DNA of 64,000 nt from Micromonospora sp. KC606 (GCF_004348675.1 NZ_SMKN01000001.1:62001-126000), one strand, 5' to 3'; shown: positions 32,824 through 41,534, numbered from the stretch's first letter. Notes: generated from the letters alone by a model not told the origin. Numbers and translations are program-made.

Positions 32824-33217
32824 TCTCATCCACGACGTCCGCACCGTGCTCGGCGAGACGCCCCACCTACCGACCGGCCCCGACCAGCTTTCCGGCCGCC
32901 ACAGGGTCCACCCTGCACGAACCGGGTTGGCCACCTCATTGGCGCGGATGCCGCAGCACGTCTCGCCGGCGCGACGCAGTTCGTGGCGGCCCCGCGCGGC
33001 AGGGGCGGAAACACCGACTGCCGCTTTCTGCCGGTTCGCCCGCAGTGAGGTCCCGGCGCGCGGGCGATAACCCCAGCTCTCGCCCGTGCGGCCGGAACCG
33101 CGAGCCAGCGGCCGCGGTTCAGTCTCGATGCGGATCGCCGCCCACCGCATGGCCCTAGGGTCGGCACCAGGCCGGCGCCGGCGTCCCGCGCCACCGGCCG
33201 CGTTTGAGAGGAGCCGC
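32824..33217. other. 394-bp stretch with no supported gene
   Basis: GC-rich with open frames on both strands but no recognisable protein, ribosome site or terminator. Confidence 0.3.
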
Positions 33218-33352
33218 ATGCGGAGGAAGTTGGTACGAGGTACGGTCGCCGCCGTCCTCTCGGTGGTGCTCGTCACCCCGATGGGGGCGCGGCCGGCGGC
33301 CGCGGTGGACATCGGCACGATCGCCGGCATCATCAAGGCCGCGTACGCTGGT
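33218..33352 (+). pseudogene. Secreted protein, N-terminal stump
   Basis: ATG 33218 preceded by GAGAGGAG opens a clean signal peptide: MRRKLVRGTVAAVLSVVLVT, PMGARPAAAVDIGTIAGIIK, then AAYA. At about 33350 the sequence runs into the antisense of a truncated response-regulator gene, so the mature protein is missing. Confidence 0.6.
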
Positions 33353-33910
33353 GACGTACTTCTCGACGGACGCGGGGCTGACCTCGAGCGCTGCCGCGAT
33401 CGCCGAGTTCGATCGGCCCTCGGCCATCAGTGCGAGCACTTGCCGCTCCCGGGCGGTGAGTGTTTCAAGTGCGAAGACCCGCCGGCTCGCCCCGAGGATC
33501 TGGGTGATTACCTCCGGGTCCAGGACCGTGGCACCGCCTGCTACCCGGGTCAGCGCGTCGAGGAAGTCGCCGACGTCGGCCACTCGGTCCTTGAGGAGGT
33601 AGCCGATGCCCTCGCAGCGCCCGGACAGCAGCCGGGTGGCGTAGCGGGTCTCGATGTACTGGGAGAGGACGAGCACCGCCACGTCGGGGTGGTCGCGGCG
33701 TAGCGTGAGCGCGGCGCGCAGCCCTTCGTCGGTGTGGGTGGGCGGCATCCGCACGTCGATGACGGCGATGTCCGGCTGGTGCTCGGCGACGGCGGCGAGC
33801 AGCGTGTGGGCGTCGGCCACCGCGGCGACCGCCTCGTGCCCGCGCCGCTGCAGTAGGTGTACGAGGCCGTCGCGCAGCAGCGCTGAATCCTCCGCGACGA
33901 TGACCCGCAT
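33352..33910 (-). pseudogene. Response regulator, NarL type, truncated in its HTH
   Basis: From ATG 33910, a full receiver domain (VAEDSALL, Asp52 in AVIDVRMPP, YLLKDRVADV) and the start of the LuxR HTH (LTARERQVLALMAEGRSNSA, LEVSPASVEKYV). The recognition helix and everything after EKYV are gone because the gene joins a plus-strand secreted-protein stump at about 33352. Very similar in layout to the intact regulator at 19032-19682. Without the DNA-binding helix it cannot act as a normal regulator. Confidence 0.8.
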
Positions 33911-33923
33911 CGGCTCCGCCCGC

Positions 33924-34062
33924 TCAGGCCTGTACCGGAAGTTCCACGGTGACCACCGTAGGCCCACCGGGTGGGCTGGACAGCTCTAGCCGGCCGTCGA
34001 CGGTGCCGACCCGGTGCGCCAGCCCGGTCAGGCCGCCCGCTGGCGCGGGCCGACGAAACACC
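33924..34062 (-). pseudogene. Histidine kinase, C-terminal remnant
   Basis: GGLTGLAHRVGTVDGRLELS, SPPGGPTVVTVELPVQA and a stop: the end of a HATPase_c domain just upstream of the response-regulator start, as in an intact kinase/regulator pair. The rest of the kinase is missing. Confidence 0.65.
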
Positions 34063-34102
34063 TAGCCGCCGTATCGTACAAAGTACGTGAATCAGACGTC
34101 CT

Positions 34103-35941
34103 TCAACGCGGCATGATGTAAAGGTCGCCGCGCCCGGGGTCGGTCTGACCAAGATGCGGCACGCCTTGCCCCCGCACCCTGATCGGGATGCCGGGGTGCG
34201 CGCGGGGCGGTACCCGTATCCGGAACGTCGCGCCGTCGAGCCCGACGACCGGCAGGGTGCCGCCCGCCGTGAGATCGACGGACGAGCCGTCCAGGATGCA
34301 GTGCAGGTCGTGGCCGGCCCGGGTGAACCGTTCGTGCGGTAGTTCGTGGACCTCGATATATAGGTCGCCGCAGGCTCCCCCGTACGGGCCCGCCTCGGAC
34401 TGGTTGGCCAGCCGGATCCGCATCCCGTCCTCGACGCCTGCCGGGATCTTGAGGGTTATCGTCCGGCGGGTCCTCAGCCGCCCGTCGCCTTCGCAGCCGC
34501 GGCAGTCGAGCACCGCCGGAATCTCCCCCTGGCAGGTGCCGCACGTGATGGCGGTATCGAAAGAGATTGGCGTCTCGTGGCCGAACGCCGTCTGCTCGAG
34601 GCTCAGGTTGAGCCGAAGGAGCGCGTCCATCCCGCGGCTCTGCCGCAGCGCGGCGGCGGCACTCTGCTCCGCGGCGGCGCGCCGGTCCGGCGGAATCTGA
34701 TCGCGCGTGGCCCGCTGCACCAGGGCGTGCACGCGGACCTCGCTGGCGTCGCCCGTGAGGGCCACCAGGCTGAGCCGCTGCAGGCAGTGCAGCGCGTCGC
34801 GGGCGTCGGCCGCGCCGACCCGCGGCCGCACCGGCCGGGACGGCCTCAACGACGCCAGGAACCCGGTGGTGCGCGGGGGCGGACCCAATCCCCGGTCCAG
34901 GTACAGCAACGCCGCCAGGGTGGTGAAGACGGTGGTCGGCACGCCGTTGGGATCCACATGGCTGGCCAACTCCAGCAGCGGCCGGGCCAGCCCGGCCGGG
35001 ATCATCGCGTCGGCCAGCTCGATCGACAGCGACCAGGTCGCGGCGACCGTCGTTTGATGGCCGTCCGGTAGCGCCTGCGGCTCCGGCACGAGCTCGGCCA
35101 GCCGCCGACGCCGGTCGGCGAACCGCTTGCGGTACTCGCCGCAGGTCAGCCCCCGATCCAACAGGTACGCCGCGGCCTGCGCCAAGGCCAAGGGCAGGTA
35201 TCCCAGGTCCACGGCAAGCTGCTCGACCTCATCCAGCCGGGCGGGGTGGCCGGCGAGCTTGCCATGCAGGTACGCGACCGCCTCGGCCGGGGTGAACACC
35301 CCCACATCGACCAGCCGACGGCCGGCCAGCAGCGCGGCGTCGCGGCGGCGGGTGGTTACCACCGTATGCCCGGTCGACGTACTCGGCGGCCACAGTCCAG
35401 CCAGGTCCTGCGGGTTGGTGAGGTCATCCAACACAATCAGCCACCGACGGTCCGTGCTTGCCAACCAGGCCAGCAACCGCACGGACGCCTCATCCGGGTC
35501 CGCGTCCTCCACTCCGCTGATGTCCGCGGCGGCCTGGGCGTAGCGGGTCAGCACGGCGGCCCGGGACGTGGCCGACACCCATATCAACAGATCGACCTGC
35601 CGATGCTGCCACCACCGGCGGGCGAGGTTGGCGGCCAGCTGAGTCTTGCCGACTCCGCCCAGCCCGGCGAGGACCTGACATACGACCACCGCATGCTCTC
35701 CGGCCAAAGCTGTAGCCAAGTCCTGATCGGCGCGCCGGTCCAGCCGCTGATCAACCAGTCCCGGCACCACTCCCACCAGGTGCGGCCAGGACATCGGGGT
35801 CCGGCCGGCGAAGTAGTTGTGCTGGATGCCGTAATCGCCGGCCAGCACTCCACGCGCACCGCGCGCGTCGACCCCCTCCCGGGCCGTCTGCGGCAACCGG
35901 TCCGGGTCAGGAGAAGGTGTTGCGCTGTGTGTTGTGGTCAC
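34103..35941 (-). CDS. NB-ARC (STAND) NTPase with RHIM-like N-terminus fused to a DnaJ zinc-finger/CTD segment
   Basis: About 612 residues from GTG 35941 (frame open to 35974). Residues 24-44 (VDARGARGVLAGDYGIQHNY, then F) resemble the VQVGDxNTQxNxF motif of the adjacent small protein. The NB-ARC core follows: P-loop AGLGGVGKTQLA (92-103), Walker B RWLIVLDDLTN, VVTTRRRD, and LGYLPLALAQAAAY in the GxP/GLPL place, then a winged-helix region ending HALVQRATRDQIPPDRRAAA. At about 442 the protein becomes DnaJ-like: LRLNLSLEQTAFGHETPISF, CGTCQG, CRGCEGDGR, then LKIPAGVEDGMRIRLANQSE and FRIRVPPRAHPGIPIRVRGQ. Two of DnaJ's four CxxCxGxG motifs and the dimerization end are missing. The J domain is absent. 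Usual actinobacterial relatives have TPR repeats in this position. Fusion by deletion or a real new sensor arrangement are both possible. Confidence 0.8.
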   Translation of the reverse strand: MTTTHSATPSPDPDRLPQTAREGVDARGARGVLAGDYGIQHNYFAGRTPMSWPHLVGVVPGLVDQRLDRRADQDLATALAGEHAVVVCQVLAGLGGVGKTQLAANLARRWWQHRQVDLLIWVSATSRAAVLTRYAQAAADISGVEDADPDEASVRLLAWLASTDRRWLIVLDDLTNPQDLAGLWPPSTSTGHTVVTTRRRDAALLAGRRLVDVGVFTPAEAVAYLHGKLAGHPARLDEVEQLAVDLGYLPLALAQAAAYLLDRGLTCGEYRKRFADRRRRLAELVPEPQALPDGHQTTVAATWSLSIELADAMIPAGLARPLLELASHVDPNGVPTTVFTTLAALLYLDRGLGPPPRTTGFLASLRPSRPVRPRVGAADARDALHCLQRLSLVALTGDASEVRVHALVQRATRDQIPPDRRAAAEQSAAAALRQSRGMDALLRLNLSLEQTAFGHETPISFDTAITCGTCQGEIPAVLDCRGCEGDGRLRTRRTITLKIPAGVEDGMRIRLANQSEAGPYGGACGDLYIEVHELPHERFTRAGHDLHCILDGSSVDLTAGGTLPVVGLDGATFRIRVPPRAHPGIPIRVRGQGVPHLGQTDPGRGDLYIMPR

Positions 35942-36281
35942 CGACCTGGACGCCCTTCGCCTCCCGCACGTCAACGTGATACTTACCAGCCGTCGACCCC
36001 GCCGGATCTACCAACTCCAGCAGCCGGCGGGCGACAGCCAGAACCTGCTCGTCGCGGTCCGCTCCGACCTCCGTCAGCAACCCGCCAAGGCGGGTCTGCC
36101 ACACTCCGGGATCCGTCTCGTCGGCGTCCAACGCCTGGGCCGCGCCATCGTCGCTGATGCGGCGCTTGAGCAGCACTTTCAAACCCCCGTATGCGTCCCG
36201 CACCGCCGCGGACGCGGTGTCCTTCACACCCGCGCCCGCACCGGCGGCCAACGCGACCATGATCACCTCAACTGCCGACAC
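35907..36281 (-). CDS. Small helical protein with C-terminal RHIM-like motif (putative amyloid-signalling effector)
   Basis: 124 residues from GTG 36281 (GGGAG seven bases upstream). An N-terminal Ala/Gly-rich hydrophobic helix (EVIMVALAAGAGAGVKDTAS) and three or four further helices (AVRDAYGGLKVLLKRRI, WQTRLGGLLTEV, EQVLAVARRLLELVDPAG) make a domain of about 95 residues. A linker with GKYHVDVREAKG follows, then VQVGDHNTQRNTF at 111-123. That end resembles RHIM/pseudo-RHIM amyloid motifs described in bacterial NLR-type gene clusters, where a membrane-active helical domain sits before the motif. Its last 35 bases overlap the NB-ARC gene, whose own N-terminus has a related motif. Effector function is inference. 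Confidence 0.7.
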   Translation of the reverse strand: MSAVEVIMVALAAGAGAGVKDTASAAVRDAYGGLKVLLKRRISDDGAAQALDADETDPGVWQTRLGGLLTEVGADRDEQVLAVARRLLELVDPAGSTAGKYHVDVREAKGVQVGDHNTQRNTFS

Positions 36282-36332
36282 AATCCACTCCCGCCGATCG
36301 ACACCTCATTCTGACGCACCGGCGCTACCCAC

Positions 36333-36801
36333 TCACACGCGAAAACCCCTGTCGGTGGCCGTTCTTAACAACTCCCAACTCTTTGAGTGTCGGAGTCGGC
36401 GGCAGCAGATGATGGCGCAGGCGAGGGTGAGGAACGCTTCGTGGATGTCGTCGCGGATCTCCCAGCGGATCCGTAGCCGACGGAACCAGTGCAGCAGGGC
36501 GATGGTCTGCTCCACGACCCACCGTCGGGTGCCGAGCCCGGAGCCAGGGTCGGTGCCGCGTCGGGCGATGACCGGGGTGATGCCCTTGGCCCGCAGGTCG
36601 CGGCGGTAGCAGTCGTAGTCGTAGCCGCGATCGGCGTAGAGCCGTTCGGGGCGTTGCCGTGGCCGGCCCCGGATGCCCTTGATCCGGGCAATCTCGTCGA
36701 CCAGGGGCAGTAGTTGGGTGAGGGTGCCTTCGTGGCGGCCGAGGTGGCAGCAGCGGCGCGATCTCGGCCCAGAGTTCATCCGAGACGATCCACGGCGGCA
36801 T
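36333..36801 (-). pseudogene. IS5-family transposase, internally deleted
   Basis: The N-terminus (PPWIVSDELWAEIAPLLPP, from ATG 36801) is joined out of frame to the C-terminal half: LLPLVDEIARIKGIRGRPRQ, ERLYADRGYDYDCYRRDLRA, and WVVEQTIALLHWFRRLRIRW, with a glutamate in the expected VE position. The region with the first catalytic aspartate is deleted, so it is inactive. Confidence 0.75.
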
Positions 36802-36804
36802 AAC

Positions 36805-37050
36805 ACTCGTACTGTGCGCCCACGCCTACCTCGCCGTCACCGCCGCAGAAAGGGGGCACCGAATCCGATGACGGCCTCATCCCCCTCGCCCTCGGCGAGG
36901 TCCGCCGTCTCCTGGCACCCCTGATCACCACCAGCCGACCCTTCGACCACACTCATCGATGGTCACGAGGGCGACCCGACACCAGTACCGCGCCAGAACA
37001 GCCCACTACCAGCGAAGACACCGGCTCCACCAGATGCGGCTGGAGTCCTA
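36805..37050 (+). pseudogene. IS701-like transposase, C-terminal remnant
   Basis: AHAYLAVTAAERGHRIR, then one frame over DGLIPLALGEVRRLLAPLIT and HTHRWSRGR, with a further shift to RHQYRARTAHYQRRHR. This is the usual end of IS701-type transposases (HxxLxxxA..DGLIPLxxxEVRRL..HRWSRWRRRHQ). Two frame changes. Confidence 0.55.
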
Positions 37051-37062
37051 GGTCGGTGATCA

Positions 37063-37300
37063 GCTGGTGAGGATGATGTTGTGGAGGTTGGCGATTCCGG
37101 AAGTAGCGTCGGTCAATGTGTGGGCGGCGCGGCGGTAGTCGCGCAGGATCTTGAAGCACTTCATTCTAGCCAGGGCGTGTTCGACCCCTGCCCGAATGGT
37201 GCGGTGTTCGACGTTGAGGGCTTCTTTCCAGGCTGGCAGGTCGGTGCCGTCGGCGGGCTTGCGGTACGGCAAGGCCCAGCGACGCGAACTGGTGCGCCAC
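37063..37300 (-). pseudogene. IS5-like (DDE_Tnp_4) transposase, C-terminal remnant
   Basis: PADGTDLPAWKEALNVEHRT, IRAGVEHALARMKCFKILRD and AAHTLTDATSGIANLHNIIL with a natural stop: the last 70 residues of DDE_4 transposases, including the E-containing helix. The N-terminal part is missing. Confidence 0.65.
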
Positions 37301-37485
37301 CGCGACCGGCCCAATACCGGCAAACCCGTGCGAGACGCATGCGTAGCCGACGGCCGTGAGCGAATTGCGTAATAGATTTACGTAGTCCTACGGATGGCCA
37401 GACATCCTCGTCACGGCTACGTTCCACTGATCGGACCGAGTGTCGACATCACGTCGCCGCCGACCGCCGACCTGGAGGAGGAGAC

Positions 37486-38085
37486 GTGTCGATTTTTGGA
37501 CGATTTCGCATGCCGGGACTGCTCGGCGTTTTTGCCGTGGTGGCCGCGATCGCAAGTCTGCTGCTTGCCGTGCTGCCCGGGCCGGCCCAGGCAGCGACGA
37601 CCGCTGACTCGACGGTACGCCCCCACGGGATCGTTCCTGCCCACGTGAAGGTGTACACCTTGATCTCGTCCGTTCCGACGTTCAATGTGGCCGAAGGGCG
37701 TTCGGTCATCAACGCCCTGGATGCGCCAGTGACTACCACGTTCACCTCGAACCAGTCGAGGACCTATACCGTCAGCACCAGCACCGGCCACCAGGCGTCC
37801 TTCTTCAATTTCCTAACCGTCTCGGTCAGCCAAAACGCCACGCTGTCCAGAACCACCGCGCTCGGCGTCAGCGCGACAACCGTCATGCCGCCGCGGACCC
37901 GGGTCTTGGCCGAATACGGCATCGAAGCCTTCGACATCGTCTACGACGTGCAGGGCTACACCTGCCTCGGCTCGAACTGCCGCACCTGCCCGGTCAACTG
38001 CAACAAGAACGGCGGCCCGACGCGGGAGGCGAGGAACGTCCCCACCGTCATCGAAGGCTGGCGCCTCACCTCTACACCGGCCTGA
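37486..38085 (+). CDS. Secreted beta-rich protein, possible aerolysin/ETX-MTX2-like fold
   Basis: 199 residues from GTG 37486 (GGAGGAGG upstream). A signal peptide (GLLGVFAVVAAIASLLLAVL, cleavage after PAQA) leads a beta-rich domain with long Ser/Thr alternating strands: TFTSNQSRTYTVSTSTGHQA, FLTVSVSQNATLSRTTALGV, SATTVMPPRTRVLAEYGIEA and FDIVYDVQGYT. A C-terminal cluster has four cysteines (CLGSNCRTCPVNC). The Ser/Thr strand pattern and the PP-R-V-L turn recall ETX/MTX2-type pore-forming proteins, but similarity is by pattern only. It stands alone with a strong terminator hairpin 72 bases downstream. Confidence 0.65.
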   Translation: MSIFGRFRMPGLLGVFAVVAAIASLLLAVLPGPAQAATTADSTVRPHGIVPAHVKVYTLISSVPTFNVAEGRSVINALDAPVTTTFTSNQSRTYTVSTSTGHQASFFNFLTVSVSQNATLSRTTALGVSATTVMPPRTRVLAEYGIEAFDIVYDVQGYTCLGSNCRTCPVNCNKNGGPTREARNVPTVIEGWRLTSTPA

Positions 38086-38156
38086 GCGTTCCGGCCGGAT
38101 GCTGCCCGGCGTCACGATCCGACGGCGGCGGCACCAGGAGGTTGATTGTGCGGCAC

Positions 38157-38192
38157 GGGAAGCCCCGCGGGCGGTGGCCGGCGGGGCTTCCC
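38157..38192 (+). terminator. Strong hairpin after the secreted-protein gene
   Basis: Perfect 12-base arms GGGAAGCCCCGC and GCGGGGCTTCCC with a 12-base loop, 72 bases after the stop at 38085. No gene is seen in 38193-38450. Confidence 0.6.
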
Positions 38193-38450
38193 GGGCGACA
38201 GGTCCCGACGCGCGCCCCCGCTCGCGACCACTGTCCGGGCATGCTCAGGTGATTCTTGCCTACGACGATTCCGACTGTCGGCGACGGCTGAAGCTGGACC
38301 TCGTCCACCTTCCGTGATCGATTTTGACCCAATCAGACGAGCAGGATCCGGTGGCGCACTCACAGACTGCTTCCTGGAGCCGCGCCCTCATCGATGCCCG
38401 GGATAGGCACCCCGTACCTGACCTGCAAAGGGTTAAAAACCTCAATGTTG

Positions 38451-38997
38451 TCATCCTGCGGGGCAGGTGTGGATCGCGTACCGTTCGATAGCCTCGACCT
38501 GTCGCCAACTCTCATGCTCCTCATCATCGGTCTGCAGGTCCTAAGCTCGTCCAAACGCTTCTCCGATTGCATTGCGAACCTGCGCACGGCCTCGGTGCCA
38601 AATCGCAATCTGGTAAAGTCCCGGGCCAGCTCCGAGATCTACACCATGGAGTTCCGGTGGGCCATAGCTGTCGGTGGCATGAACTATAATGCGCCCTGTA
38701 GGCAACTGAAGCGACACAGAGTCAAGCCATGCCCATGTGGTATCGCTCAGGGTGGGCGCAGTTCGATGGGCGGTGACACGCACTGCAGGCACCCTGCACT
38801 GGTCCGCGCATTGGACAATCAGCACCGCACCGTAAGCCGTGACAATTGATTCTGGGGCCAGGCGGCGCGAACGCTTTACGGCGAACGCGCGGGAGGTCGT
38901 CGACGGCGCTGTCGTCAACGTCTCGGAGGACGAAGACATTGTAGGAGGGATGAACGATCGCATCGGGTGTGCTGCGGACCATCGTCGGGTGCAGCAT
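38451..38997 (-). pseudogene. Immunity-like or conserved actinobacterial protein, frameshift plus stop
   Basis: Starts STPDAIVHPSYNVFVLRDVD, changes frame near 38860, continues SIVTAYGAVLIVQCADQCRV, DTTWAWLDSVSLQLPTGRII, VDLGAGPGLYQIAIWHRGRA, meets a TAG after GEAFGRA, and resumes in the same frame with DDEEHESWRQVEAIERYAIH. The overall plan (beta strands, AGPGxYxxxxxxRGR, acidic stretch, late ExYxIxxxP) matches small actinobacterial proteins often encoded next to polymorphic-toxin or pentapeptide genes. Two inactivating changes make expression unlikely. Confidence 0.55.
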
Positions 38998-39204
38998 CCT
39001 GCACCTCCTGTCATGGCTGCCTGCGCTGGTGCTTCTCGGCTAGCCTTTCATACTCACAATCGGGTACGGGTGGCGCCGACTGGTGCCGGCGCCACCCGTC
39101 TATTCAGCGGGTCCGGTGGTGCCGTTCCTGGCCGCCCTTGCGGACCGGTCAGCAACTGCGCGCGATCTTCTCCGGACCTGGCTCGAAGCACTACGCTCTG
39201 CGCC

Positions 39205-40662
39205 GTGGATGAGACCTCGACGGCGTACGAGGCGGCGGCTGACCGGCTCGCGACCGCTGCCCCGGGCACAGCACAAGTGGCCGTAGCAGACCTAATCAGG
39301 CTGGCCGTGGCCGACGGTGAGCTGCGGCAGCCGGTCACGGACACGATTTGCCAGTGGCTGCGCGGCCCGGCCGGGTCAAGCGGCGTCGCGGTCGAGGAGC
39401 GGCGTATCGTACTTGGGTCGCTCACCGATCGGCTGCGGGCGCAAGAGGCACCGTGGCAGGGCGTGAGCATCGACCTGTCCGGTACGACGCTTGTCGACGC
39501 CGACTTCAGCGGCTGCCGGCTCGGCGGTGCCGTCTTCGCCGACACCCGGTTCCACGGCACCACGGTCTTCGACGGCGTCACGTTCGAGGACGAGGTCATC
39601 TTCCAGCGAGCGGTCTTCTACGACGACGCCAGCTTCACCGAGGTGCGATTCGAAGGCGATACCGAGTTCGGCAGGGTCCGATTTCGCGGCCGGGCGGACT
39701 TCACCAGTGCGGCGTTCGGCGGCATGGCCTGGTTCGGGCGTGGCACCGACACGTGGTGGGAAGACGACGAGGCGTGGGAGACGGTCGAGGAGATCGACCC
39801 GGCGCCGTGGGAGGAGCTCAACGAGGACGATCCGGACTGGCCGGTCGCGGTGCTCATCGAGGACTACCAGGACTGGGAGGAGGGTGGGGACGGCGCGCGG
39901 TTCGCGGGTGACGCGTCGTTCGCTGGCGTCCGGTTCGACGGCCCGGCCTGGTTCTACAACGCCCGGTTCGGGGCGGCGGCCACGTTCGCGGGGGCCCGCT
40001 TCGCGGGGCGGGTGCACCTCGACCAGCCCTCGGTCGACCTCTGCGACGCGCACTGGGCCGGCGGCACCGAAGACGGTGAGTCCGAGTGGCCGCTGGGCTG
40101 GACGGTGCGATCGGACGGCACCGGCGGCGACCTGGTGCCGGACTCCTCCGTGGCGCCCTACAGCCAACAGCTCGCCGACCCAGACCCCTCGGTCCGCTCG
40201 GCCGGGCTGGGGAGCCTGAACCAACTCGGTGACGACCGGCCCGAGCTGCGGCAGCGTGTCGTGGCGACGCTGTGCTCGTTCCTGCGGATCCCGGTGCCGT
40301 TCGACCTGCACGCGCAGGGCCGCACCGCTGAGCAGACCACGCTGCTGCGGCTGCGCCAGCAGGCGCAGCAGCTACTCGCAGAGCGGCTCCGGCCCGGCCC
40401 AGGGCAGTGGAAGGACATGAACCTGTGGCTCTGCGGCGCCACGCTTGTCGAGCTGGACTTCAGCGGCTGCGAGGGCGGGTACGCCGAGTTCGCCGGCGCC
40501 CAGTTCCACGGGACAACCCGCTTCGACGGCAGCCGCTTCGACCGAGCGGCGTTCACATTGAACGGATCGTCTGGCCGGGCCACCTTCCATGGCGACGTCC
40601 TGTTCGGCGCCGAGCCGCCCGACGGCGTGGTCTTCCACCGTACTGTAACGTCACGCGCCTGA
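39205..40662 (+). CDS. Pentapeptide-repeat protein, two beta-helix blocks
   Basis: 485 residues from GTG 39205 (frame open further upstream, but that overlaps a minus-strand pseudogene). A helical N-terminus (VAVADLIRLAVADGELRQPV, TDTICQWLR) is followed by pentapeptide repeats: LSGTTLVDADFSGCRLGGAV, FADTRFHGTTVFDGVTFEDE, FRGRADFTSAAFGGMAWF. A very acidic Trp-rich insert at about 193-232 (WWEDDEAWETVEEIDPAPWE) separates further repeats, and a second helical segment plus a second block (LVELDFSGCEGGYAEFAGAQ) repeats the N-terminal plan. It ends VVFHRTVTSRA. Such right-handed beta-helices can mimic DNA; function here is unknown. Confidence 0.8.
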   Translation: MDETSTAYEAAADRLATAAPGTAQVAVADLIRLAVADGELRQPVTDTICQWLRGPAGSSGVAVEERRIVLGSLTDRLRAQEAPWQGVSIDLSGTTLVDADFSGCRLGGAVFADTRFHGTTVFDGVTFEDEVIFQRAVFYDDASFTEVRFEGDTEFGRVRFRGRADFTSAAFGGMAWFGRGTDTWWEDDEAWETVEEIDPAPWEELNEDDPDWPVAVLIEDYQDWEEGGDGARFAGDASFAGVRFDGPAWFYNARFGAAATFAGARFAGRVHLDQPSVDLCDAHWAGGTEDGESEWPLGWTVRSDGTGGDLVPDSSVAPYSQQLADPDPSVRSAGLGSLNQLGDDRPELRQRVVATLCSFLRIPVPFDLHAQGRTAEQTTLLRLRQQAQQLLAERLRPGPGQWKDMNLWLCGATLVELDFSGCEGGYAEFAGAQFHGTTRFDGSRFDRAAFTLNGSSGRATFHGDVLFGAEPPDGVVFHRTVTSRA

Positions 40663-40770
40663 GCTCGGGATGGGCATGACTGACCAGCCGGTCCCCGGGG
40701 TCTACGAGGCCTGTACGGTGCCAAAGTGTCGCACGCGCTGTGAGCTGGTCCCCAGCCTGGCTGGCGCACC

Positions 40771-41297
<527 letters not shown>

Positions 41298-41499
41298 TGA
41301 GGCGCTACGGCGCAGGCGGCACCGGATGGATCGAGACCGACTACATCGCCCTGGGCGTCGCGCATGAGGAGTTCGGTGAGCCGATCGTGCTGTGGGTTGG
41401 CGAGCGGCCGACGCCCGCTGGCCGGCAGTGGAGTCGGAGGCCAGCGGGCGGACACGTGTTTTCGCTGAAAAGCCATCGCCGCTGGCGCCGGTGCCGGCG

Positions 41500-41534
41500 C
41501 CGGCGCCGGCGTGAGCCCGCCACGCCGGCGCCGG
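41500..41534 (-). terminator. Perfect 14-bp hairpin after the lipase-like gene
   Basis: CCGGCGCCGGCGTG (41500-41513) and CACGCCGGCGCCGG (41521-41534) with a 7-base loop, 22 bases beyond the stop of the minus-strand gene. The left flank is a GGCGCC/GCCGGC tandem. Confidence 0.65.

Noticed and set aside
39376-40311. A 311-residue minus-strand frame
   Set aside because: Antisense of the pentapeptide-repeat gene.
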